DNA of 64,000 nt from Corella eumyota (GCA_963082875.1 OY720097.1:23382501-23446500), one strand, 5' to 3'; numbered from the stretch's first letter, positions 44,702 through 57,515 are shown. The notes: generated from the sequence alone by a model not told the origin. Numbers and translations are program-made.

Positions 44702-45488
44702 AAAGGCGGCTAAAACCTAAACATTTAAAGTCCTATATTAGCGATATTTTTACTCAAAAATTGATAAAGTGTGTTTTAACTTTAAATAATTTCTTCTACT
44801 TTTTATATTTAAAGGTTTTAAAGCCATTTTGTAATTCAGTGTCAACCATACTAACGTGCTATATATACATCACTTACTAAATTGCAAAACTCTTTAATGA
44901 AGCACGTTAAGTTTAACGGTTATTGTCAATGTTAACAACTAACAACATTCAATATGTTTAGAATTTATTTTAATTGTTGTTACAACTAAAGTAAAAAATG
45001 TAAATTCAATAAAACTAGAATATTAGTCTGTTATTAAAATAATTATTAAACTAAATATGTCACAAAATATTCTGTCACGAAGTATTTGTACTTTTATTCT
45101 TTACACGTGTTTTTGTCCTGTTTATTAATAAAGTTTGTGACACATTTACGTCAACTAATATTTATCGTATTTATTTATCCTCGATGTAGGAAGGACATCT
45201 TTAATAACTTTTGTTAATTTTTAACCTGTCTTAAGTTGAGCATGAAAATTTGAAGTGTTATTAAATATTTTCTACTAAAATTTTTTCGATTGTTTTTTGG
45301 CTTAGCAGAAGCTCATTCCGTTTATATGTCCTTGGTTAAAGGCGCTACAACATGAAAGCAGTAGAAATAAGATAGGTTTTTGGCCACCAATGACCCAATA
45401 TTTGCCCTTAGATCCAGAGTTAACGGATAGCTTAAACACGTCACAATTGTCCATTATAGCGTAGTTGTGACGTTTAGCTTGTTATTAA

Positions 45489-45638
45489 ACCAACTGACCA
45501 CTGTTGCGTAACAAGGCCTCATTCTCACAGCAAATAAGATTAAAAGTCGATGACCCGAACGAATGACCTATTTGCCAAGTAGGGAGATCTACAAAAATTG
45601 GACCAACTTGTTGAAATTATCATTCTGATTCTACCACG
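45489..45638 (+). promoter_or_regulatory. Upstream module of TFF-B copy 2
   Basis: Same conserved blocks as at 32,372-32,521. Confidence 0.55.
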
Positions 45639-48600
45639 ATGCGGGCAGTTCGAGTATTTAGTCTAAGTGTTTTTATTTTGCTTGTCTGTGAGATTTTAGA
45701 AGTTGAGAATAGTTTACAAGCGAGGCAGTGTAATAACAACAGCGTTGAACAAAGATTAAACTGTGATCATAGTGGAATAACCGAACAGCAATGTGTAAGC
45801 AAAGGTTGCTGTTTTGATGATTCAATCCCTGGAGTGCCTTGGTGCTTTCTAAGAGATCGTAAGGAATATTATCACAAATTAAATTGCCAATTCAGCTAAT
45901 ATCACTTTTTAGACGCATGTTTTAAGAATACTAAAAGCTTCAGTTTGTTTAATTTTTGTATTAATATATATAGTTTTGTATATATCCTTATTCTCGATGT
46001 GGGAAGGTCAAATGCGCGACCTAAACATAGAGTAACATCAGTTATTCTGACCCAGTCTTAAGTTGACTTTGGCAGTTTGGGATATTATATAGATTATAAT
46101 TACCTGATAATTATACTGCTGATTAAGTGCTGGCTCAGCAGAAGTTTATACCGTTTATAGCGCTTTACTTAAGGGCGCTACAGCATGAAAGCAGTGAGGA
46201 TTGAACTCACGACCTCATGTAGTGTAGGAAGTGTTCTTACCACTACGCCACAATGCCAATTACTAATTGCTTGTAGTTTTTTATATAAATGGTCGTTTAT
46301 AAATATTAATTCAGCATTGATGTTCGCCATTTTCGTTTCTGAATTGTTTAAGAGAATAATTTAAATATCTTCCAGAGTGCCAATTCACAGCAGGAAGAAT
46401 TGAATGTGGATTCCCAGGAGTAACAGCAGAGGAATGTCGTTCCAACGGTTGCTGTTTTGATAGTACAACACATGGCACCACCTGGTGTTATGAACCATTG
46501 CGTAAGAATAATTTTAATTTAATATAATCTTTTTTAAAACTTCAGATATTTTTTTTTAATTCACCAATTTCAGCTGACGATCCGTGTTATATTAATGATG
46601 ATAAGGAAAAGAGAATCGACTGCGGGTTTGGCGGAATAACAAAAACACAATGTCGTTTGAAAGGTTGTTGCTATGACAACTCAAAAGATGGGGTGCCCTG
46701 GTGTTTTCAAAGAGCAGGCAAGATATATTTTGTTCTAAATGACCAATTTGTTTGCTAATTACTTAAACCAAGTCTATTTACTTGATTGTCAGGTCTATAT
46801 TTTTATTGTGGCAGAATGACCACAGCTAATAGGAGTTATATCGTCAACTAAAATTTATTTTATATTTCATTTAAAGTTTTGTTTTAAAAAAGGTAAAAAA
46901 ATATTTAAAAATTTAAGCAAGTGTATAAAAAGTCTAAGGCTTGGAACTGGAAACTAAAAGGTTTCGGGTTCGAGTCTTACTGATGCCACACTATTCGCCC
47001 TTGAGCCCGGCGTTTACAGATAGCTTAAACACACCAAAAGGTTTCGGGTCCGAGCCGCACTAATGCCACGCTATTCGCCCTTGAGCCCGGCGTTTACAGA
47101 TAGCTTAAACACACCAAAAGTTTTCGGGTTCGAGCCGCACCAAAGCCACACTAATCGCCTTTGAGCCCAGCATTTACAGATAGCTTAAACACACCAAAAG
47201 GTTTAGGGTTCGAGCCGCACCAATGTCACACTAATCGCCTTGAGCCCGGCGTTTACAGATAGCTTAAACACACCAAAAGGTTTAGGGTTCGAGCCGCACC
47301 AATGCCCCATTATTCGCCCTTCAGTCTGACGTTTACAGATAGCTTAAACACACCAAAAGATTTCGGGTTCGAGCCGCACCAATGCCACATTATTCGCCCT
47401 TCAGTCTGACGTTTACAGATAGCTTATACACGTCAAGTAAATTATTATTTATTTTTTTGTAGAATGCCGACATACTACAGATCGAGTTGAATGTGGATTT
47501 TCAGGAATAACCCCCGAACAATGTCGTTCGAGAAATTGTTGTTTTGATGCCACAACACCTGGCGCCACCTGGTGTTTCGAAGGATCACGAAAGAATTTAT
47601 TTTCTAGCTCTACAAAATTTTATTTTCACAAACTTCAATTTTTTTTTTCCATATCCTTAAGGTGATAGGTTTTTATATTTTTTATTGTGAGGGGTGGGCT
47701 GTTATGACGTGGTTGAACTATTCGTAAACGCCGGGCTCAAGGGCGAATAGTGTGACATTGGTGCGGCTCAAATCCGAAACCTTCTTTAATTTATTTTTTT
47801 ATTTTTAAGGAAAATTTACTTCCCCACCAACGCCCCCTACCGACAACAAATGTAATGCAAATAATGCGGAAAGTCGACTAAACTGCGGATTTTTCGGAAT
47901 AACTCAAGAAGAATGTATTTTTCACAAATGTTGCTTCGATAAATCAACACCTGGGGTGCCCTGGTGCTTCCACAAAGAAGGCAAGATATATTCAAAAATA
48001 TATTTGTTTTAAATGTTCTAGTTAACTGCAGACTATAATTTACCAGAATATTTCAGTGACTGCCTTTCCTGGGCTGTATTTTCAATATTTTATCCATTTT
48101 TAAAAGTTTTAAACCCATGAATATTTCCAACTGAAAACCGACAGCGTGGTGTAGTGGTAAGAACAATTGCTACACCACCATGAGGTCGTGGGTTCAATCC
48201 CCACTGCTCCCATGCTGTCACTTCTGCTGAGCCAGCACTTAATCAGCAGCATAATTACTGGGCAATTATAATTTATAATATCCCAAACTGCTAAAGGCAA
48301 CTCGAGACTGGGTCAGGGTAACGGATGTTACTCTATGTTTAGGTCGCGCATTCAACCTAACTACATCGAGGATAAAGATATATACAAAAAAAAACTAAAA
48401 TCCAAAGTAAATGCCTTTTAACTATTTGTGGTAGTCATAAAATCTGATTACGAGCCGGAAGGTTCCTGGTTTGAACCGCACTAATGCCATACTATTCGCC
48501 CTAAAGCCTGCTGTTTTCAAATTGCCTAATATTCATTTTTTTGTAGAGTGTCAACAAACTACAGAACGAATCGACTGCGGGTTTTCAAGTATAAGCCCCG

Positions 48601-49570
48601 GCGACTGTCGCCATAGAGGTTGTTGCTTTGACAACAAAACACCTGGCGCCATCTGGTGTTTCCAGAAATCAGGTAAACCTCTCGTAAAAAGTTTAGTTTA
48701 GTTGTAAATCATATCGGTCATAACATCGGGCTACTAGCCAAAAGGTTTCGGGTTCGATCCTCAATAATGCCACACTACTCATATTTGAGCCCGGCGTTTA
48801 GAGATAGCCTAAACACCCGTTCCAAAAAATATAAAAATTTTAAGATTTTAAGAAAAAAAACTTGAAATTTTTGGGGTTGTACTAAAATACGGGATGTGGG
48901 AAATAACGAGGTCGTATGTGGACATTAACAAAAAATCGCTAAATGCGGAAAAGGAAGAAATTTTTAAGAGATTTAAAAAAAGGAACCTTTTTCAAATTCC
49001 TGAAATAGACCCTTTAAAGGACCCCTTAAAAAAAGGAAAAAGGTACCTTCCCTGAAAAGCACCCTTTTAAAAAAGGACCCATTCAAATCCCAAAAAGGAC
49101 TCTTTAAAGGGACCCCTTGAAAAAAAAAAGAAAAAGGTACCTTGCCTGAAAAGCACCCCTTTAAAAAAAAGGACCCTTTTCAAATCCCGAAAAAAAAACC
49201 TTTAAAGGTTTTTTTAAAAAAAAAAAATAAGAGTGGTGTGTTTAAAAATAAGTGTTAAAAAAATAAGTGTGGTGTGTTTAAAAATAAGTGTTAAAAAAAT
49301 AAGTGTGATGTGTTTAAAAATAAGTGTTAAAAAAATAAGTGTGATGTGTTTAAAAATAAGTGTTAAAAAAATAAGTGTGATGTGTTTAATTTTTGTTGAT
49401 TACATTTAAAAAAACTAATTTTTAATTTAGTCTGCAAGCACACGATGGAACGAATAGATTGTGGGTACCCGGGGATTACCCGCCAGGAGTGTATACATAA
49501 GAAGTGTTGTTATGACTACGACTACTTAGACGATTCAATACCGCGTTGCTATCGTCCACTCGAGTCTTAA
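45639..49570 (+). CDS. Secreted seven-trefoil protein TFF-B, complete copy
   Basis: Seven exons: 45639-45858, 46376-46501, 46574-46717, 47463-47588, 47810-47980, 48547-48672, 49431-49570; 350 residues; all introns phase 1. Signal peptide [18 protein letters not shown], then seven trefoil domains, one per exon; exons 2, 4 and 6 are each 126 nt. Domain 7 ([35 protein letters not shown]) carries an acidic/Tyr insert before ESLES-free end and TAA. Donors after exons 3 and 5 are GC (CAG|GCAAGA, AAG|GCAAGA), and after exon 4 the expected donor reads GA (CAC|GAAAGA). Unspliced, exon 4 would run about 25 codons to a stop. Paralogue of TFF-A, sharing promoter blocks. Probably a mucosal secreted protein (family inference). 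Confidence 0.88.
45982..46262 (-). repeat. S1 SINE (duplicate of 32,865)
   Basis: Copy carried by the segmental duplication in TFF-B intron 1. Confidence 0.88.
46937..47442 (+). repeat. 80 bp S2 B-box array (duplicate of 33,820)
   Basis: Same six-unit array in TFF-B copy 2 intron 3. Confidence 0.9.
48139..48392 (+). repeat. S1 SINE (duplicate of 35,022)
   Basis: Copy carried by the segmental duplication in TFF-B intron 5. Confidence 0.9.
48960..49390. repeat. Low-complexity and 36 bp minisatellite tract in TFF-B intron 6
   Basis: First AAAGGACCC / AAAAAGG-type imperfect repeats (about 48,960-49,220), then four to five units of about 36 bp containing aataagtgtgatgtgtttaa (about 49,228-49,390). 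The right end of the duplication (49,078) falls in the first part. Confidence 0.8.
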
Positions 49571-52500
49571 AACTTAACTTTAAGTTTTATGTTTTTCTTA
49601 TTTCGAGCGACTCACAACAACTTGCATGTATATAAAACAATCTTAAATATTTCCTCATTAAAACTAATTAAAAATATCATTAATTAACAAAAAACTGTTA
49701 TTAAAATTGTAAATAAAGTCACGTGACAGAAAATGATTATGACGTGTTCTTAAAAAAATGTTAAAATTCGTAAAATTAAAATTGCTCAAAAACTTAAAAT
49801 TTTTAATAAATTAAAATTAATTAAAGTTTTAATAATCACTAATTACGAAATAATTTTAATTTTTCGGCAAATTTAGTCTCAAATTATAAAAATTCAAACC
49901 CGATTCAACTTTGGCAAGGTTATGTTTGTGACGTCACATTCACCTTATAATCACCTGAATTATGATGTAACAAAATTCCATAAAACTTGAACTCATTTAA
50001 ACCTAAACAATTTGTAAATAATTTAAACCTTTTTCAATTTTGTTTTAAATTCAAAAATGCTGTAAAATAAATTAAAAGGTTATTTAAGTCCAAATTAATT
50101 AAATTTTTATTTTTATTAATTACAGAATTAGAAATTAAATTAAAATATCAAAATTAAATTTAAAATTGCTAAAAATAATTAAAATTTTAATTTTAAACTT
50201 CTAGAATTATTTTTAATTACTAAACAAACTTAGTTAACTTTGGTACCGAGATCAACTATGACGTCATAGTTATACATTATGAATAAACTTGCAAATTTAA
50301 ATAATCAAATGTCAATAGCATTATGACGTAGACAGGTAGACATTGTTTTGCGCAGATTCAATTACAGTTACGTAATAATTTATAAACAAATTTGTTTATT
50401 AGCCAAAAAAAATTAATTTTGTTTTTTAAACTTCGTCAGATTTAATTATTTTTAAAATTCCTAAAATTTTAATTAAATTTTTGTTTATTTTTGAAATTAA
50501 ATTTTTTTTCGCCGAAATTCGATGCAAAAGTCAACCGAGTGTAACAGACATTGTGACGTCATACAGAAAAACTCGCATGCACCTCTGAGGTAGACAATGA
50601 ATAAGAACCGGAAGTGACGTAGAGAGGTCTCACATTGGTTGAAATTTGAATTTATTAAACTCGACATCAAACCGAGTGAAAATAAAAGTTTCGAATTTTC
50701 AGAAATTTTTTTGAAATTTTGCAATTTTTAAATTTTAAAAAAATAGTTGAGACAACAAAAAATATTTTTTGATAAAAATTTGCATTTTTTGCAATATTTT
50801 AAAACTTAAAATTATTTATTTTCGTTAATTTGCAAAAATTTTGAGTTTTTTTGGGTCTAGGCATGGTTAGCACATTGTTTGTGACGTCATAGAGGTTCAA
50901 ATTTAAGTTGTTTGAACGAACGTGACCGAGTCACGTGACCTGGTTTTCCAGGAACGAAGTTGAAAGCAGGGCCGGAGAAAAAAAAATAATTACAAAAAAA
51001 ATTGGGAAAAAGTTTTAGATAAATAAACAAAATAAAAAGGAAAACTCGTTTGAAGCAACTTTAGATTCGAATCATCGACTGAGCTGGTTCAAAACTAAAA
51101 TTAGAACAAAGTTAAATTATTCTAGAATGCGTTGGTGTCTTAATTGCTGAAACGTTGGCGCAGTTTAAAAGAAGTTTTAAAGCTTAATTAATTAAAATTT
51201 TAAAACGTTTAATTAGCAGATTAATTAAAAACAAATAATTTAAGTTTGGTGGCGAAGTTAAAATTTTGAAATATTTAAGCTTAAAGTTTAATAATTAATT
51301 AATTGTTAATTAGCTTAAAAATTATAATATTAGTTGTTAATCAGTTGAGGTAATTAACTTTAAAACTTAGGTAAAATATTTAATTAGTTAATTATTGTTA
51401 GCTTGAAAAGTTTAAAAAAGACGACAAAAAAAGAAAGAATTACAAAAATATTTTAATTTTATTTTTAAAGTTCTTAAAGTTGAGATCAAAAGCTGTTGGA
51501 AAGTTAATGAGAAACGAAATATTTGATATTTCGAACCCTGCGTTTTTTTAATGTTTTCTACGAACGAGTTTCAGGTTTTTTATATAAATTCAAATTTCGA
51601 AATCTTTCCTTCATTAATTGATGACCAGTCATAAGATAAGTTTAAAATTCGAATCAAAACCCGAAAAAATTTAAGAAAAAACGAAAAAAAATTAGTTTTT
51701 CTAGCAAGTAAATTAGTCAGAATAAAAATTGAAATTTCAAAATTTTCTTTAACCTTTTGGCTGAGTTCGAATTTTTAGACAGATTATTAATCACACGAGT
51801 ATATGACGTCACAAACGTGATTGTATGACCCAGGAAATTATTAATTGTTGCGTGACTGCGAAGATTTCTACAAATATTCAATTTTAAAACGAAATTTCGA
51901 AGCGAAAACAGACGCGGGTTTGCAAAAGAGCCAAGTGAGACGTCACAATACTTGTTTTTTTATGCAGAAAAGTGAGTTTAGAAACCAGAAACTTATGACG
52001 TCACAGAGAGAAAAGAATAAAGACAACAAAAATTTATCATTGACAAATATTCGAAAAACAAGTTGTTACATTCTTGAATCATTGTGACGTCACATAGTTA
52101 GGTATCGCGTTCGCGGTCACGTGTTGACCACAATAACAATCGAATTTCAAAAAAACAATTATTCTCGAAAATAACAAAAACTTTGAAAACGAACTGGTAA
52201 CACTGGAAATAATAATTATTTGGAAACACTGATACTATTGAAAGTTTATTTGCTCGAATTAGTTAAGTCAATAAAAGTTTAAAATTCTAGAAATAGTTAA
52301 AAAAAAATAAAATTAATTTAATTTGTGATTGTTAAAAAAACTTTTAAAAAATTGAGATTTTAGTCAAAATTTAACCGAATTTCGGGTTCTTAATTATAAT
52401 TTAAAAGCTTTGCCCTAGTAAAACTATATAGGTCAAATCGGCCCACTTTAGTTGAGTGATTTGAACCGAACCTGAAAACGTTAAAGGTCACTCATCCGAA

Positions 52501-53185
52501 GTATTTAACAACTTTGCTGAGTTAACTTTTTCGCTGCTGATAAGGCCAAGAAATTTTAAAACAAAAAACTCGAAGTTTTTACAAGTTTTAGGGGCAACAA
52601 AAGTTTAAGTCTTAATTAGCAATTAATTTTAAAGTTAATTACATTTAAAAGAGAATACAGCGTGAGGCAGAGAACTATAAAATTCGCTAATTAGTTGAAT
52701 TTAATTAAAAACAGCAAAATTAATGCGGATCGCGCGAATTAAAAATTTCCAAATAAATTAAATCCCAGAATTTGAAATCACGTGATAGGACTTGAGCCAA
52801 AACAAAAACAAGAATTTTTGCAAAGTCAGCGAATTCGTCACAAGATTTACGATCTGATTATGATTAGTGACAAGTGATAATCACGTTACCTAATTAGGCA
52901 ACAAATTTAATTTTTATCTTAATTTTAAGTGGTCTAATATAAAAATATAAAACTTGTGTTTACTTTGTTAGATAATTAGTTAATTAATTAGTTTGTAGTT
53001 AATTATTAATATGATCTGAGCTTTATTTTTTGATTAGGTAATTAGTTAATTAGTCAACTTCTAGTTATATAATATTTTGATCCAAACTATATTTTACTTA
53101 ATTAGGTAAATAATCAAATTTAATTATATAATATCTTTATACGAGCTTTATTTTTGTTGATTAGGTAATTAGTTAATTAATTAAG
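49571..53185. other. 3.6 kb intergenic region
   Basis: TFF-B 3' flank and the presumed regulatory region of the sulfotransferase-like gene. It is very AT-rich and SINE-free. TGACGTCA words occur near 49,930, 50,260, 50,555, 50,880, 51,805, 51,995 and 52,085. An 80-codon open frame at 51,845 shows no recognisable domain and is not called. From about 52,960 to 53,183 there are three to four imperfect units of about 70 bp (taggtaattagttaatta core) running up to the start codon. Confidence 0.55.
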
Positions 53186-55673
53186 ATGAAGATAATATTA
53201 GCGGGAATGCCCAAAACGGGAACTCACACAATTAAAGAAGCTTTGACGGTCCTAGGATATAATGTTTATGATTGTCAGGACAACTTTGAGCTTCTTCATG
53301 ATCCTTGGACGCGAATAATGACGACAGGAGGCTCCGCGGAGGATTTTAAGAAAATGTATTGTGACGTAGACGCTACTTGTGACGTACCCGCGTGTCATTA
53401 TTGGGAGGAAATGCATTCGGCGTTTCCCGATGCAAAGGTTAGTAAACAATTGTTTAAATAATAGGAAGTTCTTTGTTAAGACAATGGGGTAACAATGCGA
53501 AATATTGGACTTTTAAGACAATGGTGTAACAATGAAAAATAATGTTTTGTTAAGACAATAGAGTAACAATGAAAAATAATGTTTTGTTAAGACAATAGAG
53601 TAACAATGGGGAATAATGGTTTGTTAAGACAATGGGGTAACAATGGGGAATATTAGTTTGTTAAGACAATGGGGTAACAATGGGGAATAATGGTTTGTTA
53701 AGACAATAGAGTAACAATGTGGAATAATGGTTTGTTAAGACAATGAGGTAACAATGTGGAATAGTGGTTTGTTAAGACAATGAGGTAACAATGGGCCATC
53801 AATAGAATGTTAAGCAATATATAACAAACGAAAAATAATTGTTAAAACAAACAAAGATTATGGATGTCCACCATGTTATTTAACAATGCACCAACATTGT
53901 AGATCCTCCTCATGGTTAGAGACAATGAGGAACAATGGTGGGAGAGCATGAACCGACAATTACGGATGTTAGCAAATTGCGGACTCTACAGCAAGATATC
54001 CAAACTCTCTCCGCACTGCACCAAACTCCAACGATTCCTCAACCATGCAAGTACGTCACTGTCTATATGACGTCACTTTTAAACACACTGTGACGTCAAA
54101 ATCACGTTTTAATTTTTGTATTTAAACATCAGCGCCAATATCACTAATAATGTTAATATTATTAAGTTATAGTGACGTCACTATAATCAATTGTTACGCA
54201 ACAAAATGGCGATATCGTCAAACCGAACTTAAGTTATTTAAAGCGTTTAAGATGACTCAGAATAATAAAGCTAAAAATAAAATAAACTCCAAAGTCAAAT
54301 CAGGTTAAAATCAATAAATAAAATTTGAAAGAGTTTACCTGAGTTCGTGTTATCCGGGTTTCAGGTGATACTGTGATGTAATAACCGATTAATTGTTACG
54401 CAATAAAGTCAAAAGTTTAATTCTCGTTTGAAATTAAGAATTTGTCATTTCACGAATTAAGAAGTCGTGGTAAAGTTTAATTGACTTCCAAAGTTCGTGT
54501 TAAAGTTTATTTAAATTTGAAACGGTCATGTTAAAGTCATTATGCTGCAAGGATCGTGTTAAAGTTATATTGCTACAACGATCGTGTTAAAGTTATATTG
54601 CTACAACGATCGCGTAAAAGTTATATTGCTACAACGACTGTGTTAAAGTTATATTGCTACAACGACCGTGTTAAAGTTATATTGCTACAACGATCGTGTT
54701 AAAGTTATATTGCTACAACGATCGCGTAAAAGTTATATTGCTACAACGACCGTGTTAAAGCTATATTGCTACAACGACCGTGTTAAAGTTATACTTCCCT
54801 AGCGACGATGTTAAAGTTTAATCCGGCCTTTAAGTTCTCGTTAAAGTTTTAATGTCCACAAAAAATCAACCTTGTTAAAGTTTAAATAACAACGATGTAA
54901 GTTCTACAAGAAGACATTTAAATTTTTTAATTATTCTTCCAGTTCGAGTCAAGTTCGGAGTTGAACCAATCACCACATGGCAGAATTATGTTCCTAACGA
55001 ACAGCTTATGAAGATTGCTTATAGGAACCACAACGCAAGAGTTCTGCAGGTGGGTTTAAAACTTATCTTTAGGGGGTTGAATATTGAACCGTTAAGCGAG
55101 GAAATTGTATTGGTCAGCAGTGAGAATCGAACCCATAACCGTGGGTTAAAGCCTCATTTAAAGAGTGATTTAATTTGGCAGCAGTGGGAATTAAACCAAA
55201 AACCTTAGGTTAAAGCCTTATTTAAAATAAGACCTAACTTGGCAGCAGTGGGAATCAAACCAAAAGTCGTGGGTATTGACCCTATTTACAATTGCTTTAA
55301 CTCAGCAGTACTGGGAATTAAACCCTAGACCTCTTAGCCCAAACCCTACCAAAAGTTGCAGATTTTATCGATTCCCTTATCACAGTTTTAACGAAAACAA
55401 TTTATGTTTCAGGTTGCCCCCAAAGAAAAGTTGTTGGTTTACAAATGTAGCGAGGGTTGGCAACCTTTGTGCCAGTTCCTGGGTTGCCAGATTCCCGAGC
55501 AACAATTCCCCCACAATAACAAACAAGGGGAAGTTTTAAAAGAAGAAAAAATGAATGGAAACCCTGGCTACCAACACATTAAACGGGAAATAACTGTCTC
55601 CATTTGCGCGCTTTTATGCGGCGTCGGATATTTAGCGTATAATATTGTGACGTCACCTTTGCTTATTGCTTGA
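53186..55673 (+). CDS. Sulfotransferase-fold (Sulfotransfer_4-type) membrane-anchored protein
   Basis: Four exons: 53186-53437, 53903-54050, 54943-55049, 55413-55673; 255 residues, phases agree. The start MKIILAGMPKTGTHTIKEAL carries the P-loop-like 5'-phosphosulfate motif PKTGT. ACHYWEEM and FPDAKVILLMVRDNEEQWW match the second conserved block of this poorly characterised family, including the R of VRD near the 3'-phosphate site. LLVYKCSEGWQPLCQFL is the family's C-terminal core. A hydrophobic segment (ICALLCGVGYLAYNIV) near the end suggests a tail anchor. Members occur in invertebrates, fungi and bacteria; the acceptor substrate is unknown, and sulfotransfer itself is unproven. Introns 1, 2 and 3 each carry a tandem repeat. 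Confidence 0.88.
53455..53810. repeat. 37 bp minisatellite in sulfotransferase-like intron 1
   Basis: About nine units of the core tttgttaagacaatggggta followed by acaatggggaataatgg. Confidence 0.88.
54480..54815. repeat. 28 bp minisatellite in sulfotransferase-like intron 2
   Basis: About ten units of cgatcgtgttaaagttatat followed by tgctacaa, with more diverged units at both ends. Confidence 0.9.
55095..55345 (-). repeat. Tandem array of S1 tRNA-head fragments
   Basis: Four imperfect units of about 66 bp in intron 3. Each contains a reverse B-box-like word (gagaatcgaaccc, gggaattaaacc, gggaatcaaacc) preceded by ggcagcagt and followed by a gggttaaagcc-like word. Parallels the array at 9,890-10,070. 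Confidence 0.7.
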
Positions 55674-56138
55674 TTCATAAAGTTCAGTTTTTTTGTGTAA
55701 ATTTCGCGATAATTTTAATTTTTTGTGCTTTTTAATATTTCTAATGACTTGAGTTCCTTGATAAAAGTGATTTTATTTTATTTTTACGCCAAATCGTTCC
55801 AATTTTTGTTAAATTTTGTTTCTTTTTAGTAAAAATTTTCACAATTTTTGAAATTTAAAAAATTAAAATGTAATCCCCGCCCACAACATACCTCTTAGAG
55901 AAATTATTTATGCAAGGCATTGTTACGTCACAATCGATTATCTTACGTCAACAATGGACTAAAGATGGACGGGGGGTGTTCACTCAAGCGGAACTAAATA
56001 AATAATTCAAAAAAGTTCGTTCAATTTTTGTGATTTTTTTTTTAATTTTTCGTTTAAAGTGTTATCAATATCTCTTGATTGGTGAATTTGTAATAAAAAT
56101 AATCGACAGAAACAGTCACGTGTTTTGTTAGCTTTATA

Positions 56139-56430
56139 ATGCAGCGTGGTGTAGTGATAAGAACACTTGCTACACCACCATGAGGTCGTGGGTTCAATCT
56201 CCACTGCTCCCATGCTGTAGCGCCCTTGAGTAAGGCGCTACAAACAGTAACTCCTGCTGAGCCAGCACTTAATCAGCAGCATAATTACCGGGCAATTATA
56301 ATCTATAATATCCCAAACTGTCACAGGCAACTTGAGATTGGGTTGGAGTAACTGATGTTACTCTATGTTTAGGTCATGCATTCAACCTCCCGCATCGAGG
56401 ATAAAGATATATACAAAAAAAAATGTTTTA
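56139..56430 (+). repeat. S1 SINE, near full length
   Basis: Head atgcagcgtggtgtagtgat, B box gggttcaatctccactg, ctgctgagccagcacttaat, ggagtaactgatgttactct, cgaggataaag and an A-rich tail. Confidence 0.9.
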
Positions 56431-56849
56431 CTATTTTTATGTATTTTATGACATATTTTTAAATATTTTATGGATTTATTTTTTGTGAAGATATGGTACA
56501 AACAAAATGAAATCACTTTTCCGGTTTAAAAACGAATAATAAAAACAGAATGCCTTGAATCATGTTACCTAAACCGCTAAAACTAAAACATGAAAACAGA
56601 TAAAGATTATTTTACACCAAAATGTTTACTAAGATGTCAAAAAAACTCAACTTCAAAAGATTTGTTAAAATATTTTTAAACCAGATTTAAGCTCTTTACA
56701 ATATTTCACTTGATTAATAACCTAAGGTAAATTGGTATAAACATATTTTTAAAATTTTAATTTGAGTTTAAGTAGATTTAAATCTTGTCTTAAAATAAAA
56801 CGTGTTTTAAACAACAGAGTTTAAATTTTTGTAACGTTTTTTTGTATAT

Positions 56850-57125
56850 ATCGTTATCCTCAACGTGGGAAAGTCGAATGCGCGACTTAAACATAGTGTA
56901 ACATTAATTACCCCAACCCAGTCTCGAGTTGTCTGTGGCAGTTTGGAATAATATAGATTATAATTGCCCAATAATTAATCTGTTGATTAAGTTTTGGCTC
57001 AGCAGATGTTCATACCGTTTATAGTGCCTTACTCAAAGGCGCTACAGCATGAGATCAGTGGGGATTGAACCCACGACTCTATGAGTGGTATAGCAAGTGT
57101 TCTTACCACCACACCACGCTGCTGG
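56850..57125 (-). repeat. S1 SINE, near full length
   Basis: Minus-strand copy: atcgttatcctcaacgtggg, ctcagcagatgttcataccg, reverse B box ggggattgaacccacgac, head ccaccacaccacgctgc. Confidence 0.9.
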
Positions 57126-57184
57126 TCAAAGCAGATGTTTTCATTTAAACACCCAACTTTTACTTTAATAACAGGTTTTCTTAA

Positions 57185-57335
57185 CAGCCGCTGAAGCTGA
57201 TAGGTTTCTATGTTTTTACTAAGAAAGAGTATGCTGTTGTTACATGTTTAAGCTATCTGCAACCGCTGAGGGCGAATAGTGTGGCATTGGCGCGACTCGA
57301 ACCCGAAAACTTGCGGTCAACAAGACTAAATGCCC
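57185..57335 (-). repeat. S2 SINE, reverse copy
   Basis: Reverse S2: gataggtttctatgttttta, tgtttaagctatctgcaacc, gggcgaatagtgtggcattg, gcgactcgaacccgaaaact. Head truncated. Confidence 0.75.
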
Positions 57336-57515
57336 ACCTCTTTATCGCCCACCAGCGGTTGAATAAAAATGTAAATAACTAAGAAAAAATGTTCTTATCA
57401 GTTTGTCTTTTCTTTAGTCTAGAGTTAGTACTGATAGCAACTGAAAAGTTAGCAGAACAGTTTGGGAAACTCTTTAAAACTAATTTTTAAAAACAATCGA
57501 TAAATATATTTAAAA

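Larger units (their letters stand above)
35999..49078. repeat. 13.1 kb segmental duplication, copy 2
   Basis: Direct repeat of 22,882-35,961. It begins inside the right arm of the inverted repeat and ends within a low-complexity AAAGGACCC-type tract of TFF-B intron 6, which continues uninterrupted past 49,078. The right end is thus the original locus end, while the left end is a new junction. Confidence 0.97.
55674..57515. other. Gap between sulfotransferase-like gene and ANKLE2-like gene
   Basis: Mostly SINE: S1 plus (56,139-56,430), S1 minus (56,850-57,125) and S2 minus (57,185-57,335). No ORF is supported. The last 180 bp are the presumed promoter/5' UTR of the ANKLE2-like gene, with a possible 3' splice site-like ctttagtctag near 57,420. 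Confidence 0.6.

Noticed and set aside
51845-52087. 80-codon open frame in the 3.6 kb gap
   Set aside because: No recognisable domain, no matching splice partners, and similar lengths are expected by chance.
54480-54815. CRISPR-like or origin-type iterons of 28 bp
   Set aside because: Continuous head-to-tail units without spacers inside an intron; an ordinary minisatellite.
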